Below, piece after piece: positions 9,726 through 19,056 of a stretch of 64,000 nucleotides of DNA. Below the pieces are notes generated by a model. It was not told the DNA's origin. It saw only the letters and a list, made by a program, of their open reading frames with translations, and did not search any database. Made by a program: the position numbers and the translations under genes. The stretch's first letter is position 1. Each line of letters opens with the position of its first letter. Source of the stretch: BACL21 sp038141525 (lineage in GTDB: Bacteria > Bacteroidota > Bacteroidia > Flavobacteriales > Flavobacteriaceae); contig JAYQIF010000004.1 of assembly GCA_038141525.1 (NCBI GenBank), positions 186,001 through 250,000 of the forward strand, written 5' to 3'.

Positions 9726-12188
9726 CTAGAAACCCGCGCTTAGCTTGAGGTTAAAAATACGCGGGGTCAAATAATTAGGAATAGCGTATTGTACCTTGGT
9801 ATATACGTCTCTCACGAAAGTGTTTGTGATTGAGTTTTGCACATCAAAAATGTTGAATATCTCAACGCCCACCGAGAAATCTTTAAAATTCGAAAATAGG
9901 CCTTTACCTGGTTTATTGTCATGGACCAGATCATAACTGATCCCTAGGTCAGCACGCTTATAATCAGGCAATCTCGTCTGGAAATCATAAGGATCTGCAT
10001 AACTCGGTGAACCACCAGGTAGACCCGTGTTATACACCATATTGAGATACATCTTTAAATCAGGCATCACAGGGACATAGTCTTGAAATAACACCCCAAA
10101 CTTTAAGCGCTGATCTGTAGGACGAAATATAAATCCACGATCATCGATATTTTCTTCAGTCTTTAAATAACCAAAGCTCACCCAAGACTCCGTTCCTGGC
10201 ACAAATTCTCCCGCCAATCTCATGTCAAGACCATAGGCGTAGGCTACTGCGTTATTGTTTGCAGCATAACGCAAACGAACATTTTCTAAGGTGTAGGGGT
10301 TGACGTCCGTGAGGCTTTTGTAAAAAACTTCAGAGTTCAACGTAAAAGGGCGTTCCCAAAGATTAAAACTATAATCATGTCCCAATACAAAATGTACGGA
10401 TTGCTGGGCTTTAACCTCAGGCACCACTTGGCTTTGGCGATTTCTTAACTCCCGATAAAACGGGGGCTGATGATACACCCCAACACTGAGTCGAAACAAT
10501 TGATCCTTGGGACCAAAAGGTTTATAGCTCATTTGAGCCCTTGGACTAAATACCGTTTGGGTCACGGCATCATTGAGGCCATCATTAACCGACCAATTAT
10601 GGGCACGCACCCCAGCATTTAAATAAAGTTCTCCGTTATTCCATTCATCGCGATAACTCCACATCGCAAATCCAGATATACGCGAGATGGCTACGTCGTT
10701 TTCCCCGCTACTGGCATTAAAAGGAACAATAGGACTTCGTACGCCTCATATGGCTGATTGTTCTGGAAATCCACGAGTGGTGGGCGAATGGAAAAGCCTG
10801 CAGAATCGATGATTTCATACTCCGAAACGCGATCACGAATGCGCTCATTGGTGTACTTAAGCCCATATTCAACTTGATGAGCCCCAGACTGAATTTGCCC
10901 ACGATGATTGATATTGACAATTAGGGCTTCTAAATCATTGCGGGCATGCGTGAGCTGACTCCCGATGCCTTCTGAAAATTCCACATCACCTAAGTTTTCG
11001 TCACCGATACTGGTATTGACCTCCCCTAAACGATATTGCGCGAGTATGTCGTAGTGCTCTTGTTCTGCGGTTTGATAAGCCGAAGCCATCCATTTAGTGG
11101 TATAATTATCTGAGACCACATAAGTGGCTTTTAACGCGCCAAAAACAGTACGGTACTGATCAACTTCTTGTCCTTCGTAAAACACTAAAAGGGCCCGTGG
11201 ATCTTGAATAGTCCCAAAGTTCGTCTGACGGGTGAGGGGCTCGTATTGATAATCGTTAATCGAGGCCGTACCGAGAAACCCGAGCTCAAGTTTGTTAGAA
11301 ACCTTGTAAGTCAAATAGGATTGCAGATCTGTAAAGCGCGGACGAAAGTTAGTCTCGGTCTCTTTGGCATTGACAAAAAGACTATTGTCGCGATAACGTA
11401 CACTCCCAAGGGCCGTAAAGCGACCATCTTGTGATTTATCCCCTAAAGTGATTTGCCCGCCAAGCAAACTCAGATCGACCGAGGCCTCAAAATCTGTGGG
11501 GCGACGATAAGTGATGTCTAACACCGAAGAAAGCTTGTCGCCGTATTTGGCCTGAAAACCCCCGGCTGAAAAATCAACATTAGCCGTCATTTGGCTGTTG
11601 ACAAAACTAAGACCTTCCTGTTGTCCGCTGCGGATCAGAAAAGGGCGGTAAACCTCTATTTCGTTTACGTAAACCAAGGTTTTCATCATAATTACCCCCG
11701 CGCACGGCATACTGAGTACTGAGCTCATTATTCCCGCTCACACCGGGCAAAGACATCAAGACCGCTTCAACCCCCGCATTGCCCCCGACCATTTTACGGG
11801 CCAATTCCGGAGAAAAACTTTGAATCCCTTCGATGCGTTTTCGCTTTTTGACGTCCAAAACAAGCTCGCCAAAAACCTCAATATCGGCCTTCATTACCGG
11901 ATTAAACTCATAATCTTCATTCGGCGCCAAAGTAAGCGCAAAGGAAACTGTCTTGAGTGACAAATATGAAAAAGTAACGGTGATCTTCTTGTCTGCAGGA
12001 ATTTCTAGGACATAAACCCCATTGCGATCGGTCACGACGCCTTGGTTGTTATAGGAGACCGTGGCCCCGGATACCGTATTGCCTTGATCGTCAAAAACTA
12101 TCCCTTTGAGGGTCGCCGTTTGGCTGAGCATCGCAAGTGGAAGCAGCAGCATAACAACGCTAAGCAGTGTTTTTCGGGATTTAGTCAT
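9726..12188 (-). CDS. TonB-dependent receptor with carboxypeptidase-like domain (two frameshifts)
   Basis: An outer-membrane active-transport receptor. After a signal peptide (LLSVVMLLLPLAMLSQ) comes a carboxypeptidase-like regulatory domain (TLKGIVFDDQGNTVSGATVSY), a plug domain (SLPGVSGNNELSTQYAVRGGNYDEN) and a beta-barrel ending in FNLKLSAGF. The start is ATG 12188, which overlaps the M23 gene end in ATGACTAA. Two indels break the frame: one extra base at 11674-11679 and one missing base at 10723-10724. Their net effect is zero and repair gives 820 residues, normal for the family. Substrate is not evident; no SusD partner is adjacent. Coupling to an M23 peptidase is notable. Confidence 0.88.
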
Positions 12189-13953
12189 TGGCCTTGCGAT
12201 AAAAAAGTCGTTCAAAAGTAGCACTATTTCCAGCATTATCCAGAACAACGACTTTTAAATTATGGGCCGCCTCACTGATTATGGCATCGCTAAAATCGTA
12301 GGTCAGGCTATTGGTTTTATAATCGTATTCCATCAGAATAAACTTGTCGTTTATAGTGGCGCGGTAATCAGCAATGCCGGACTCACTGTCCTTAATAATG
12401 ACTTTTAATTTTTTGGCCGTACTGTACCATTGTCCCTCAGCCGGAGTTTTCATGCTGATGGTGGGCGAGGTACGATCAAAAAACACCCCGTATTTTCCTA
12501 GAGTTGAAACGCTCGCCTCAAGCACCGAGCCGCTTCGTGAGGTGTTCTGATGCAATGGTTTGCCGTATTGATCCAAGCGGGCGATATAGGCTCGGGCCAA
12601 ATCCTCTTCACTTAAATGATCGCCCCGATAGGTGATTTTGACCGGTTTAAAAAGCGGAAATCGATCTTCATCCAATATTAATTGCTCTGAAGAAACTGAA
12701 AGGCTCAGGGCCGTGGACTCATAAAAAGATTCCTTTGGAAAAAAGACGCTGTAATTGCCCTCAGTCCAGCTCGTGGCAGACGAGTAGGGGATTTCTATTA
12801 AATCGTCCCACAGATGCTCTCGAGTTTCCTCACGGCTTAAAGTCCTCGAGTCATCGGTTTGTTCTGGCCTGCCCACTACAGGTACCGTAATTACTGTTTT
12901 ATTTCTGTTGAAGTCATAGAGCTCAATACTGTAGGTGTATGAAGCACCCGGTTCTATATTCAGAAACCCATCATTATTGAGGTTTTTCAGGATACCAATA
13001 GGATTATTTGACGAGCGAAACAACTTTTGAACACGTTGCTTGCGCTTTGTGTAATACAAATAATCCATATAGCGGTTCATGTATTTAGTTTCATCAAAAG
13101 AAATACGGTCAAAGACAATGTCCTGTGACAAACTACCATTGAGAAAGCAGCGCATTTGATAAACGCCATTTTTGTTAGGCGCACCATCTTGTTGATCAAA
13201 AACACCAAGCCCAAATCCAATCCAGCCAGAGGTTTCTAAGGTTTCTGACAGGTATTCGTGATCACTGATTTTTGTAAGGGCAAGATTGCGCCCTTCAGAC
13301 TCCAAATTTAGACCCGAAGTATTCAAGGTATAATAACGCAGTACGGTGGGTCTCGGGAGGCGGCTGTCCTCAATCTCAATACCAAAACTCAGTGGGTTGA
13401 GTGGTCGAGATTGGGGGTCGCGTACCTCAAAATGCAAATGCGGTCCACCGCTACTGCCTGTATTGCCGGAGTAACCGATGATGTCCCCCTGCTTGAACAC
13501 AAACTTATCCCTATTTGGAAACAACTGAACCTGAAATTGTTCCTTGGTATACTGGGTTTTCTTGATAAACTCTTGTACCGGCTGGGCAAATCGATCGAGA
13601 TGTGCATAAACGCTGCTGAATCCTCCTTCATGGGTCAAATAAATAGCTTTACCATAGCCAAAATGCGACACTTTGATGCGACTGACATAACCGTCGGCAG
13701 CGGCATAGACTGGCTTACCAATAGTCAAATTTGTTTTGAGATCAAGTCCAGCGTGAAAATGACGACTGCGCAACTCTCCAAAATTACCCGAAAGCCTCAA
13801 GACCCCATCGAGAGGTGCATGGAACTCGGGACGAGCAGTAATTTGAGCCACGAGCACCAAAGGCATAAAGAAAACAGGAATTAACCCCCAATACGTTGGT
13901 TTAAAATTCTTTGTGCCAAAGGAGAATAATGTTAGCATAGGTTTGATGAGCAT
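12181..13953 (-). CDS. M23 family metallopeptidase
   Basis: A 590-residue predicted periplasmic or outer-membrane-anchored peptidase of the lysostaphin/LytM type, which cuts peptidoglycan cross-bridges. A hydrophobic export segment (residues 24-36, VFFMPLVLVAQ) precedes the catalytic domain. Zinc ligands are visible in HFHAGLDLK and in HLHFEVRD (GGPHLHFE). The large C-terminal part (about residues 200-590) is beta-rich and not recognisable by motif. The zinc motifs are intact, so activity is likely. The TonB-receptor gene starts inside its last codons, so the two are translated together. Confidence 0.88.
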   Translation of the reverse strand: MLIKPMLTLFSFGTKNFKPTYWGLIPVFFMPLVLVAQITARPEFHAPLDGVLRLSGNFGELRSRHFHAGLDLKTNLTIGKPVYAAADGYVSRIKVSHFGYGKAIYLTHEGGFSSVYAHLDRFAQPVQEFIKKTQYTKEQFQVQLFPNRDKFVFKQGDIIGYSGNTGSSGGPHLHFEVRDPQSRPLNPLSFGIEIEDSRLPRPTVLRYYTLNTSGLNLESEGRNLALTKISDHEYLSETLETSGWIGFGLGVFDQQDGAPNKNGVYQMRCFLNGSLSQDIVFDRISFDETKYMNRYMDYLYYTKRKQRVQKLFRSSNNPIGILKNLNNDGFLNIEPGASYTYSIELYDFNRNKTVITVPVVGRPEQTDDSRTLSREETREHLWDDLIEIPYSSATSWTEGNYSVFFPKESFYESTALSLSVSSEQLILDEDRFPLFKPVKITYRGDHLSEEDLARAYIARLDQYGKPLHQNTSRSGSVLEASVSTLGKYGVFFDRTSPTISMKTPAEGQWYSTAKKLKVIIKDSESGIADYRATINDKFILMEYDYKTNSLTYDFSDAIISEAAHNLKVVVLDNAGNSATFERLFYRKAND

Positions 13954-14054
13954 TTGCGCGAACTAATTGTAAGAGTAACGTGCCTTGAGAAACAAATATT
14001 ACAAAAATTTGGATAATTAACAGCAGTGGAGTCCACGCATAAAGTAAGATTTAT

Positions 14055-14062
14055 TAACTTTG
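14055..14062 (+). promoter_or_regulatory. Putative -7 element of the coiled-coil/zapA unit
   Basis: TAACTTTG matches TAnnTTTG, 26 bases before ATG 14089. No TTG was found at the usual distance. Confidence 0.45.
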
Positions 14063-14088
14063 TTAGTAAGTGTTGTAATGTTCATTGA

Positions 14089-14379
14089 ATGGCTCCGCTA
14101 AATCCCATTGTCGATTCCTTAGAATCTAAACTACATCAGTTGATTTCGGCCCATAAAGCGCTTAAAAAAGACCATCAACTGTTGTCCGAGGCCTTTTCTA
14201 AATTAGAGCAATTAAGCCAAGAACAAGCCCTCGAATTAAAGCAGTGGGAAACAAATAGTGAATCGTTAAAAATGGCCAATGCAATGCTTGGCAGCGACCA
14301 ATACAAAAGAGAAACTAAACTCAAAATAAACGCTTTAGTGCGCGATATAGAACAGTGTATCGCTCATTTAGCATCGTAA
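14089..14379 (+). CDS. Small coiled-coil protein upstream of zapA
   Basis: A 96-residue protein predicted to be almost fully alpha-helical, with heptad-like leucines (LESKLHQLISAHKALKKDH, then LSEAFSKLEQLSQEQALELK). There is no signal peptide or membrane segment. It ends three bases before zapA starts, so they form one unit. By its small size, coiled-coil nature and place beside zapA it could be a ZapB-like divisome partner, but this is inference from context, not sequence identity. Confidence 0.75.
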   Translation: MAPLNPIVDSLESKLHQLISAHKALKKDHQLLSEAFSKLEQLSQEQALELKQWETNSESLKMANAMLGSDQYKRETKLKINALVRDIEQCIAHLAS

Positions 14380-14382
14380 TTT

Positions 14383-14673
14383 ATGGCTGAGGCGCTTAAA
14401 ATAAAACTGACCATTGCCGACCGTTTGTACCCATTGACCATACAAGCGGAGCAAGAAGAAGGTTTAAGAAAAGCCGCCAAACGCATTGAAGAAATGATCA
14501 AACGCTTTGAGCAGAGTTATGCCGTGCGCGACAAACAAGACGTTTTGGCCATGTGTGCCTTACAGTTTGCCGCCCAGGTAGAACAAAAAGAACTCGATGC
14601 TGGTAAAGATCTGGTGGATTTAGAACACCGTCTTCAAGCCTTAGATCAAGCGGTGCTTGAAACGCTAAAGTGA
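14383..14673 (+). CDS. zapA: Cell division protein ZapA
   Basis: A 96-residue ZapA-family protein, which cross-links FtsZ filaments at the division site in the cytoplasm. The N-terminal beta strands (LKIKLTIADRLYPLTI) and the EEGLRKAAKRIEEMIKRF helix match the family head domain, and the DVLAMCALQFAAQV segment leads into the C-terminal coiled coil. Length is normal. It follows the coiled-coil gene by three bases. A structured RNA candidate follows before rny. A zapA-6S RNA neighbourhood is also known in proteobacteria. Confidence 0.88.
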   Translation: MAEALKIKLTIADRLYPLTIQAEQEEGLRKAAKRIEEMIKRFEQSYAVRDKQDVLAMCALQFAAQVEQKELDAGKDLVDLEHRLQALDQAVLETLK

Positions 14674-14697
14674 CGTTCTTAACATATTCAGGTAACT

Positions 14698-14863
14698 GCC
14701 TATATTGATATATTATTTGGTAAACTCAACAGAGATTCTTTAAAAGAGGTGAGTTCGTGTTGTTAAAGCATGCCGTCCTAGTCACGGATCCTTGATCAAC
14801 ACATTAGCCTCAAACGTGTTTTAAGGAGTTTATTCAATACACTTATCGGTATAGGCTTTTTTT
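14698..14863 (+). ncRNA. ssrS: 6S RNA candidate (6S-Flavo type)
   Basis: The non-coding gap between zapA and rny can form a long closed structure. Positions 14698-14709 pair over 12 bases with 14845-14856, two pairs being G-U, and a T7 run follows at 14857-14863 as in a terminator. Inside, GTGTTG (14757-14762) pairs with CAACAC (14797-14802), capped by CCGT/ACGG (14773-14776 with 14784-14787). AACTC/GAGTT (14723-14727 with 14751-14755) adds a side hairpin. A long hairpin with a central open region after zapA is what 6S RNA, the RNA polymerase-binding regulator, looks like, and Rfam has a flavobacterial 6S family. Boundaries are approximate. Confidence 0.7.
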
Positions 14864-14878
14864 ATTCAGTGTACAATT

Positions 14879-16443
14879 ATGGAATCATATATCCCCACAA
14901 TTGCGGCCGCAGTAATTGCTTTAATCATAGGCTTTGTGATCGCAAAAATTATCGAAAAAAACGGTGCTTCGCAGGCCTTAAACTCAGCAAAGCGCGCCGC
15001 CGAAGGCCTGCTTAAAGAAGCAAAAGTTGAGGCAGAGTCAATTAAAAAAGAAAAAATACTTCAGGCCAAAGAGAAATTCATCGAACTCAAATCAGAGCAT
15101 GAAAAGGTGATTTTAAACCGTGATAAGAAAATTGCGGAGGCCGAAAAGCGCACCAGAGATAAAGAGTCTCAAGTCTCTAATACCTTAGCGCAGCAAAAAA
15201 GCACAATGCTGCCCTAGAAAAACAACGCGCAGAACTCGAGGAGAAAATTAAGTATTTAGAAAAAAAAGAGTCCGACCTCGAGCGCTTACATAAAAGTCAT
15301 ATCGAACAGCTTGAGGTCATCAGCAGCTTGTCTGCTGAGGAAGCCAAAGCACAACTGGTAGAAAGCCTCAAAGGTGAGGCCAAAACTGATGCCATGGCTT
15401 ATGTTCAAAACAGTCTGGAAGAAGCCAAAATGACGGCACAACAAGAGGCCAAGAAAATCATCATCAACACCATACAACGCATAGGTACTGAGGAAGCCAT
15501 TGAGAATTGTGTTTCTGTGTTCAACCTAGAAAATGACGATGTAAAGGGGCGTATTATTGGTCGTGAAGGACGTAATATACGCGCGATCGAGGCGGCTACG
15601 GGTGTAGAAATCATCGTCGATGACACTCCAGAGGCCATTATCCTTTCTTGTTTTGATTCGGTACGCCGCGAGATCGCGCGCCTCTCGTTGCATAAACTCG
15701 TTACAGACGGACGCATACACCCCGCTCGTATTGAAGAAGTCGTGCGCAAAACCACCAAACAAATTGAGTCGGAGATCATCGAGGTGGGCAAACGTACCGT
15801 TATTGATTTAGGAATTCACGGATTACATCCAGAACTGATCAAAGCCGTAGGACGTATGAAATATCGTTCTTCTTATGGTCAAAACCTACTGCATCACTCC
15901 AGAGAAGTAGCTCGATTATGTGGGACTATGGCCGCAGAGCTCGGTTTGAATGCTAAATTGGCAAAGCGCGCAGGTCTATTGCACGATATTGGTAAAGTTC
16001 CAGAAACTGAGTCTGAAACACCACACGCTATCCTCGGGATGCAATGGGCCGAAAAATACGGTGAAAAACCAGAGGTATGTAATGCCGTTGGTGCCCACCA
16101 CGACGAAATTGAAATGACAAGTCTATTGTCTCCAATTGTCCAAGTTTGTGACGCCATCAGTGGCGCTAGACCAGGAGCTCGACGACAGGTATTGGATTCG
16201 TATATCCAGCGACTCAAGGATCTTGAAGACATTGCTTTTGGCTTTAATGGAGTGGAAAAAGCTTATGCCATTCAAGCAGGGCGTGAACTCAGAGTCATTG
16301 TCGAGAGTGAAAAGGTGAGCGATGACAAAGCCGCACAATTATCCTTTGAGATTTCTCAAAAGATCCAAACCGATATGACTTATCCTGGTCAGGTTAGGGT
16401 CACCGTGATACGAGAAACAAGGGCCGTGAATATCGCTAAATAA
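14879..16443 (+). CDS. rny: Ribonuclease Y (frameshifted)
   Basis: A membrane-anchored endoribonuclease that starts mRNA decay. The order is one N-terminal membrane helix (residues 7-25, IAAAVIALIIGFVIAKII), a long charged coiled coil, a KH domain (GRIIGREGRNIRAIEAATGVEIIVDDTPE) and an HD domain with LLHDIGKVPE and the AHHDE motif. The frame breaks at the A6 run 15195-15200. Adding one A reads LAQQKKHNAALEKQRAELEE and joins the two parts into 521 residues, normal length. The gene starts 15 bases after the 6S RNA candidate's U-tract. Its last eight bases overlap the convergent aldo/keto reductase gene. Confidence 0.92.
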
Positions 16444-17377
16444 ACACCCAGTCGTAACCTTGCTCGGGACAATCAAAAAAGTGTCCATTGATAAAGCGGT
16501 AATCCTTATTTAGGTCACTGATTACACCGATATCCTCTGGGCTGAGTTGTATTGCTGCAGCCTCAAGGTTATCGCTCAGATGCGCGGTTTGCACGGCTTT
16601 TGGAATCACTGAATCTCCTCGAGAAATGTGAAAAGCGATGAGCAATTGTGCTGGAGTACAATTATATTTCTGCGCCATTGCTTGGATACCGGCTACCTCA
16701 AATAAGTCGGGCTCATCAGACGATTTCATAGCCGATGCTCGATCCGTAGAACCAAGTGGCGCATAAGCTGTCAAAGCAATACCGTGTTTATGGCAATAGT
16801 CACGCAAAGTGTTTTGAGTGAGTAGTGGGTGCATTTCCACTTGATTTATTGCGGGCATATCGTCACATTCTTTCAGTAGTTCGAGATGCCTAACTGTAAA
16901 ATTAGAAACGCCGATAGCCCTTGTGAGACCTGTATGATGCGCCTGCTGCATGGCACGCCAAGTGTCAACAAGCGGTGCCTGACTCAGCGGGAGATAATCC
17001 TCAGAGGATTCGGGCAATACAACACCACTTTTGAAGGCAATAGGCCAATGAATCAGGTATAAATCGAGATAGTCTAGCTTGAGACGATCCAAACTGGCCT
17101 CCAAGGCCGGAAGTACTTCTTCTGGTTTATGTCGGTCATTCCAAAGTTTGGACGTCACAAATAGGTCCTCTCGACTACAAAGATCCATGTCAACAGCCAT
17201 TGCAATGGCTTGCCCAACCTCGACCTCATTGTGATAGATCATGGCCGTATCAATATGACGATAGCCCATCTCAATGGCTTCAAGTAGTGCCTTAACTAAA
17301 TTTTGACCTTGGGCTTTCCAGGTGCCCAGCCCAAGTGCGGGCATTGTTACTTCGTTGGGTAAAATAATTTGTTTCAT
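16436..17377 (-). CDS. Aldo/keto reductase
   Basis: A 313-residue NADPH-dependent oxidoreductase of the AKR superfamily, cytoplasmic, reducing aldehydes or ketones. The catalytic tetrad is visible: Asp43 and Tyr48 in HIDTAMIYHNE, Lys77 in TSKLWN and His110 in YLIHWP. The cofactor-binding stretch IPKAVQ near the C-terminus is also present. Length is normal. It is convergent with rny, overlapping by eight bases, and the gap to the next minus-strand gene (xerD) is 62 bases. The physiological substrate cannot be told. Confidence 0.92.
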   Translation of the reverse strand: MKQIILPNEVTMPALGLGTWKAQGQNLVKALLEAIEMGYRHIDTAMIYHNEVEVGQAIAMAVDMDLCSREDLFVTSKLWNDRHKPEEVLPALEASLDRLKLDYLDLYLIHWPIAFKSGVVLPESSEDYLPLSQAPLVDTWRAMQQAHHTGLTRAIGVSNFTVRHLELLKECDDMPAINQVEMHPLLTQNTLRDYCHKHGIALTAYAPLGSTDRASAMKSSDEPDLFEVAGIQAMAQKYNCTPAQLLIAFHISRGDSVIPKAVQTAHLSDNLEAAAIQLSPEDIGVISDLNKDYRFINGHFFDCPEQGYDWVFI

Positions 17378-17439
17378 TGAATTTATTTTAGTCTTCTAAA
17401 GACCCAGCTTAAAGGGTCGGTTGTTCATTTTGTAGTTTG

Positions 17440-18336
17440 TCATTTGCGTGGATGAAATTGATTGATCACCTTAGTTAAATGAGCGGTTTCCACATGGGTG
17501 TAAATTTCGGTGGTGGTGATACTTTCATGTCCCAACATTTGTTGGATGGCCCGTAAATCGGCCCCATGTTCCAAAAGATGGGTCGCAAACGAATGACGAA
17601 AGGTGTGGGGACTCACTTTTTTTTGAATTCCTGCACGTTGTGCCAAGTCTTTAATGATCGTAAAAATCATTGCTCTGGTTAATCCCTTACCGCGTCGATT
17701 CAAAAATAAGGTATCGCTGTCCTTGGGCTCAATGCTCAAATGATTGCGTATTTCATGAATGTAGATATTGATGTATTTAATCGTGGAGGCAGCAATAGGC
17801 ACAATGCGTTGCTTGTCTCCTTTACCAGTAACTTTGATAAACTCCTGATCGAAAAATAAATCAGAAAGTCTAAGCGTGATCAGTTCGGACACCCTCAATC
17901 CACAACCATATAGGGTTTCAAGTATGGCTCTATTGCGCTCTCCTTGTGGATGACTTAAGTCAATAGCTCCAATCAGCATATCAATTTCTGAAACAGAGAG
18001 CGTTGTGGGCAAGTAGCGTCCAATTTTTGGAGACTCCATTAGCGTAAGTGGATTGTCTGCTCTAAGATCTTCAAAGACCAAAAAGTTAAAAAAACCCTTA
18101 AGACTTGAAATTAGGCGTGCTTGAGACCGTGGGTGTAATGTTTTGGCTTGCTGATAAACGAAATCTTGCAATAACTCCAGTTCTATTTTGGTGGGTGACA
18201 AAGCGGCATTAGACTGACTCAGCCATGTATTTAGTTTATTTAAATCAGCCCGATAACCTTTTATGGTATTGTCGGATAAGCCTCGTTCTATTTTGAGGTA
18301 CTCCATAAATGCTATAATGGATTGAGGCCAATTCAA
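17440..18336 (-). CDS. xerD: Site-specific tyrosine recombinase XerD
   Basis: A 298-residue tyrosine recombinase that resolves chromosome dimers at dif with XerC/FtsK. The N-terminal SAM-like core-binding domain has YLKIERGLSDNTIKGYRADL. The catalytic domain shows the first arginine in YGCGLRVSELITL, the lysine in VTGKGDKQRIVPI, HTFRHSFATHLLEHGADL, LGHES and the nucleophile tyrosine in TEIYTHV. Full length and no integration features nearby indicate the housekeeping enzyme, not a mobile integrase. The start is a TTG at 18336, chosen because the family normally begins a few residues before the core domain. Confidence 0.92.
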   Translation of the reverse strand: MNWPQSIIAFMEYLKIERGLSDNTIKGYRADLNKLNTWLSQSNAALSPTKIELELLQDFVYQQAKTLHPRSQARLISSLKGFFNFLVFEDLRADNPLTLMESPKIGRYLPTTLSVSEIDMLIGAIDLSHPQGERNRAILETLYGCGLRVSELITLRLSDLFFDQEFIKVTGKGDKQRIVPIAASTIKYINIYIHEIRNHLSIEPKDSDTLFLNRRGKGLTRAMIFTIIKDLAQRAGIQKKVSPHTFRHSFATHLLEHGADLRAIQQMLGHESITTTEIYTHVETAHLTKVINQFHPRK

Positions 18337-18452
18337 TTTCTAAGTTTCGCTAAATGACAAAAGTCTTGTTAAGATGACCTTGAAAATACGGTTTTAGCCT
18401 TCGGGTTTCAAATATTTTGCGTTAAATTCGATTTTTCTATAAACACTTCACA

Positions 18453-19043
18453 ATGAAAAAATTAATTACCCTCCTATTGTTGTTAACCACAATCACCGCA
18501 GCACATGCCCAAGGATTAGATTTCGGCGTTAAACTGGGCTTTAATTTTGCTAATGTTTCTGGTATTGAAGACTTTGAGCAAAGAACTGGACTTTCTGCAG
18601 GTTTTTTTGCCGGAGCGCGACTCGGGGATAAGCTCGGACTACAAGTGGATGCACTGTACAGCCAACAAGGGGCTGAAGTCGGGCAGACCTACAGCGATAT
18701 TGTTCAAGATTTTAACCTGGATTACATCAGTATTCCTGTGGTGGTAAAATATTACATCACTGAAAATTTGAATATTCACGCTGGACCTCAATTGGGTATT
18801 TTGCTTAACGACGAAACCAGTGTAGTGGGACAAGTTTTTGACAATATTGGTACGGATTCCGTAGACTGGTTGGGCACTCTAGGTCTAGGACTTGACTTGC
18901 CACTTGGGTTAAGAGCGGAGGCCAGATATAGTTTCGGGCTCACACGTGTTGTCGATGGTTCTGTATCGATTCCATCATTGCCGACAATTCAAGAAGGACG
19001 CACCAGAATGACGACCTTGAGCATCGGTTATTCGTGGCTATAA
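18453..19043 (+). CDS. PorT-like outer-membrane beta-barrel protein
   Basis: A 196-residue predicted outer-membrane protein. A signal peptide (LITLLLLLTTITAAHAQ) is followed by eight or so amphipathic strands: FGVKLGFNFANVSG, LSAGFFAGARLGDKLGLQVDALYSQQG, ISIPVVVKYYITENLNIHAGPQLGILL and a closing MTTLSIGYSWL. This is the usual pattern of the small Bacteroidota barrel domain. It is a single gene, convergent with the symporter gene that ends 13 bases away. No ligand or role can be derived. Confidence 0.8.
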   Translation: MKKLITLLLLLTTITAAHAQGLDFGVKLGFNFANVSGIEDFEQRTGLSAGFFAGARLGDKLGLQVDALYSQQGAEVGQTYSDIVQDFNLDYISIPVVVKYYITENLNIHAGPQLGILLNDETSVVGQVFDNIGTDSVDWLGTLGLGLDLPLGLRAEARYSFGLTRVVDGSVSIPSLPTIQEGRTRMTTLSIGYSWL

Positions 19044-19056
19044 TTCAGTGGTTTAA

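Noticed and set aside
15405..15791. Minus-strand open frame opposite rny
   Set aside because: It lies wholly inside the rny coding region and has no recognisable domain; it is a frame shadow, as are similar frames opposite rocD (4010-4525) and the DAACS symporter (38838-39164).
17440..18336. Mobile-element integrase
   Set aside because: The protein has the XerD length and domain layout, and there is no attachment-site repeat, tRNA or phage gene nearby.
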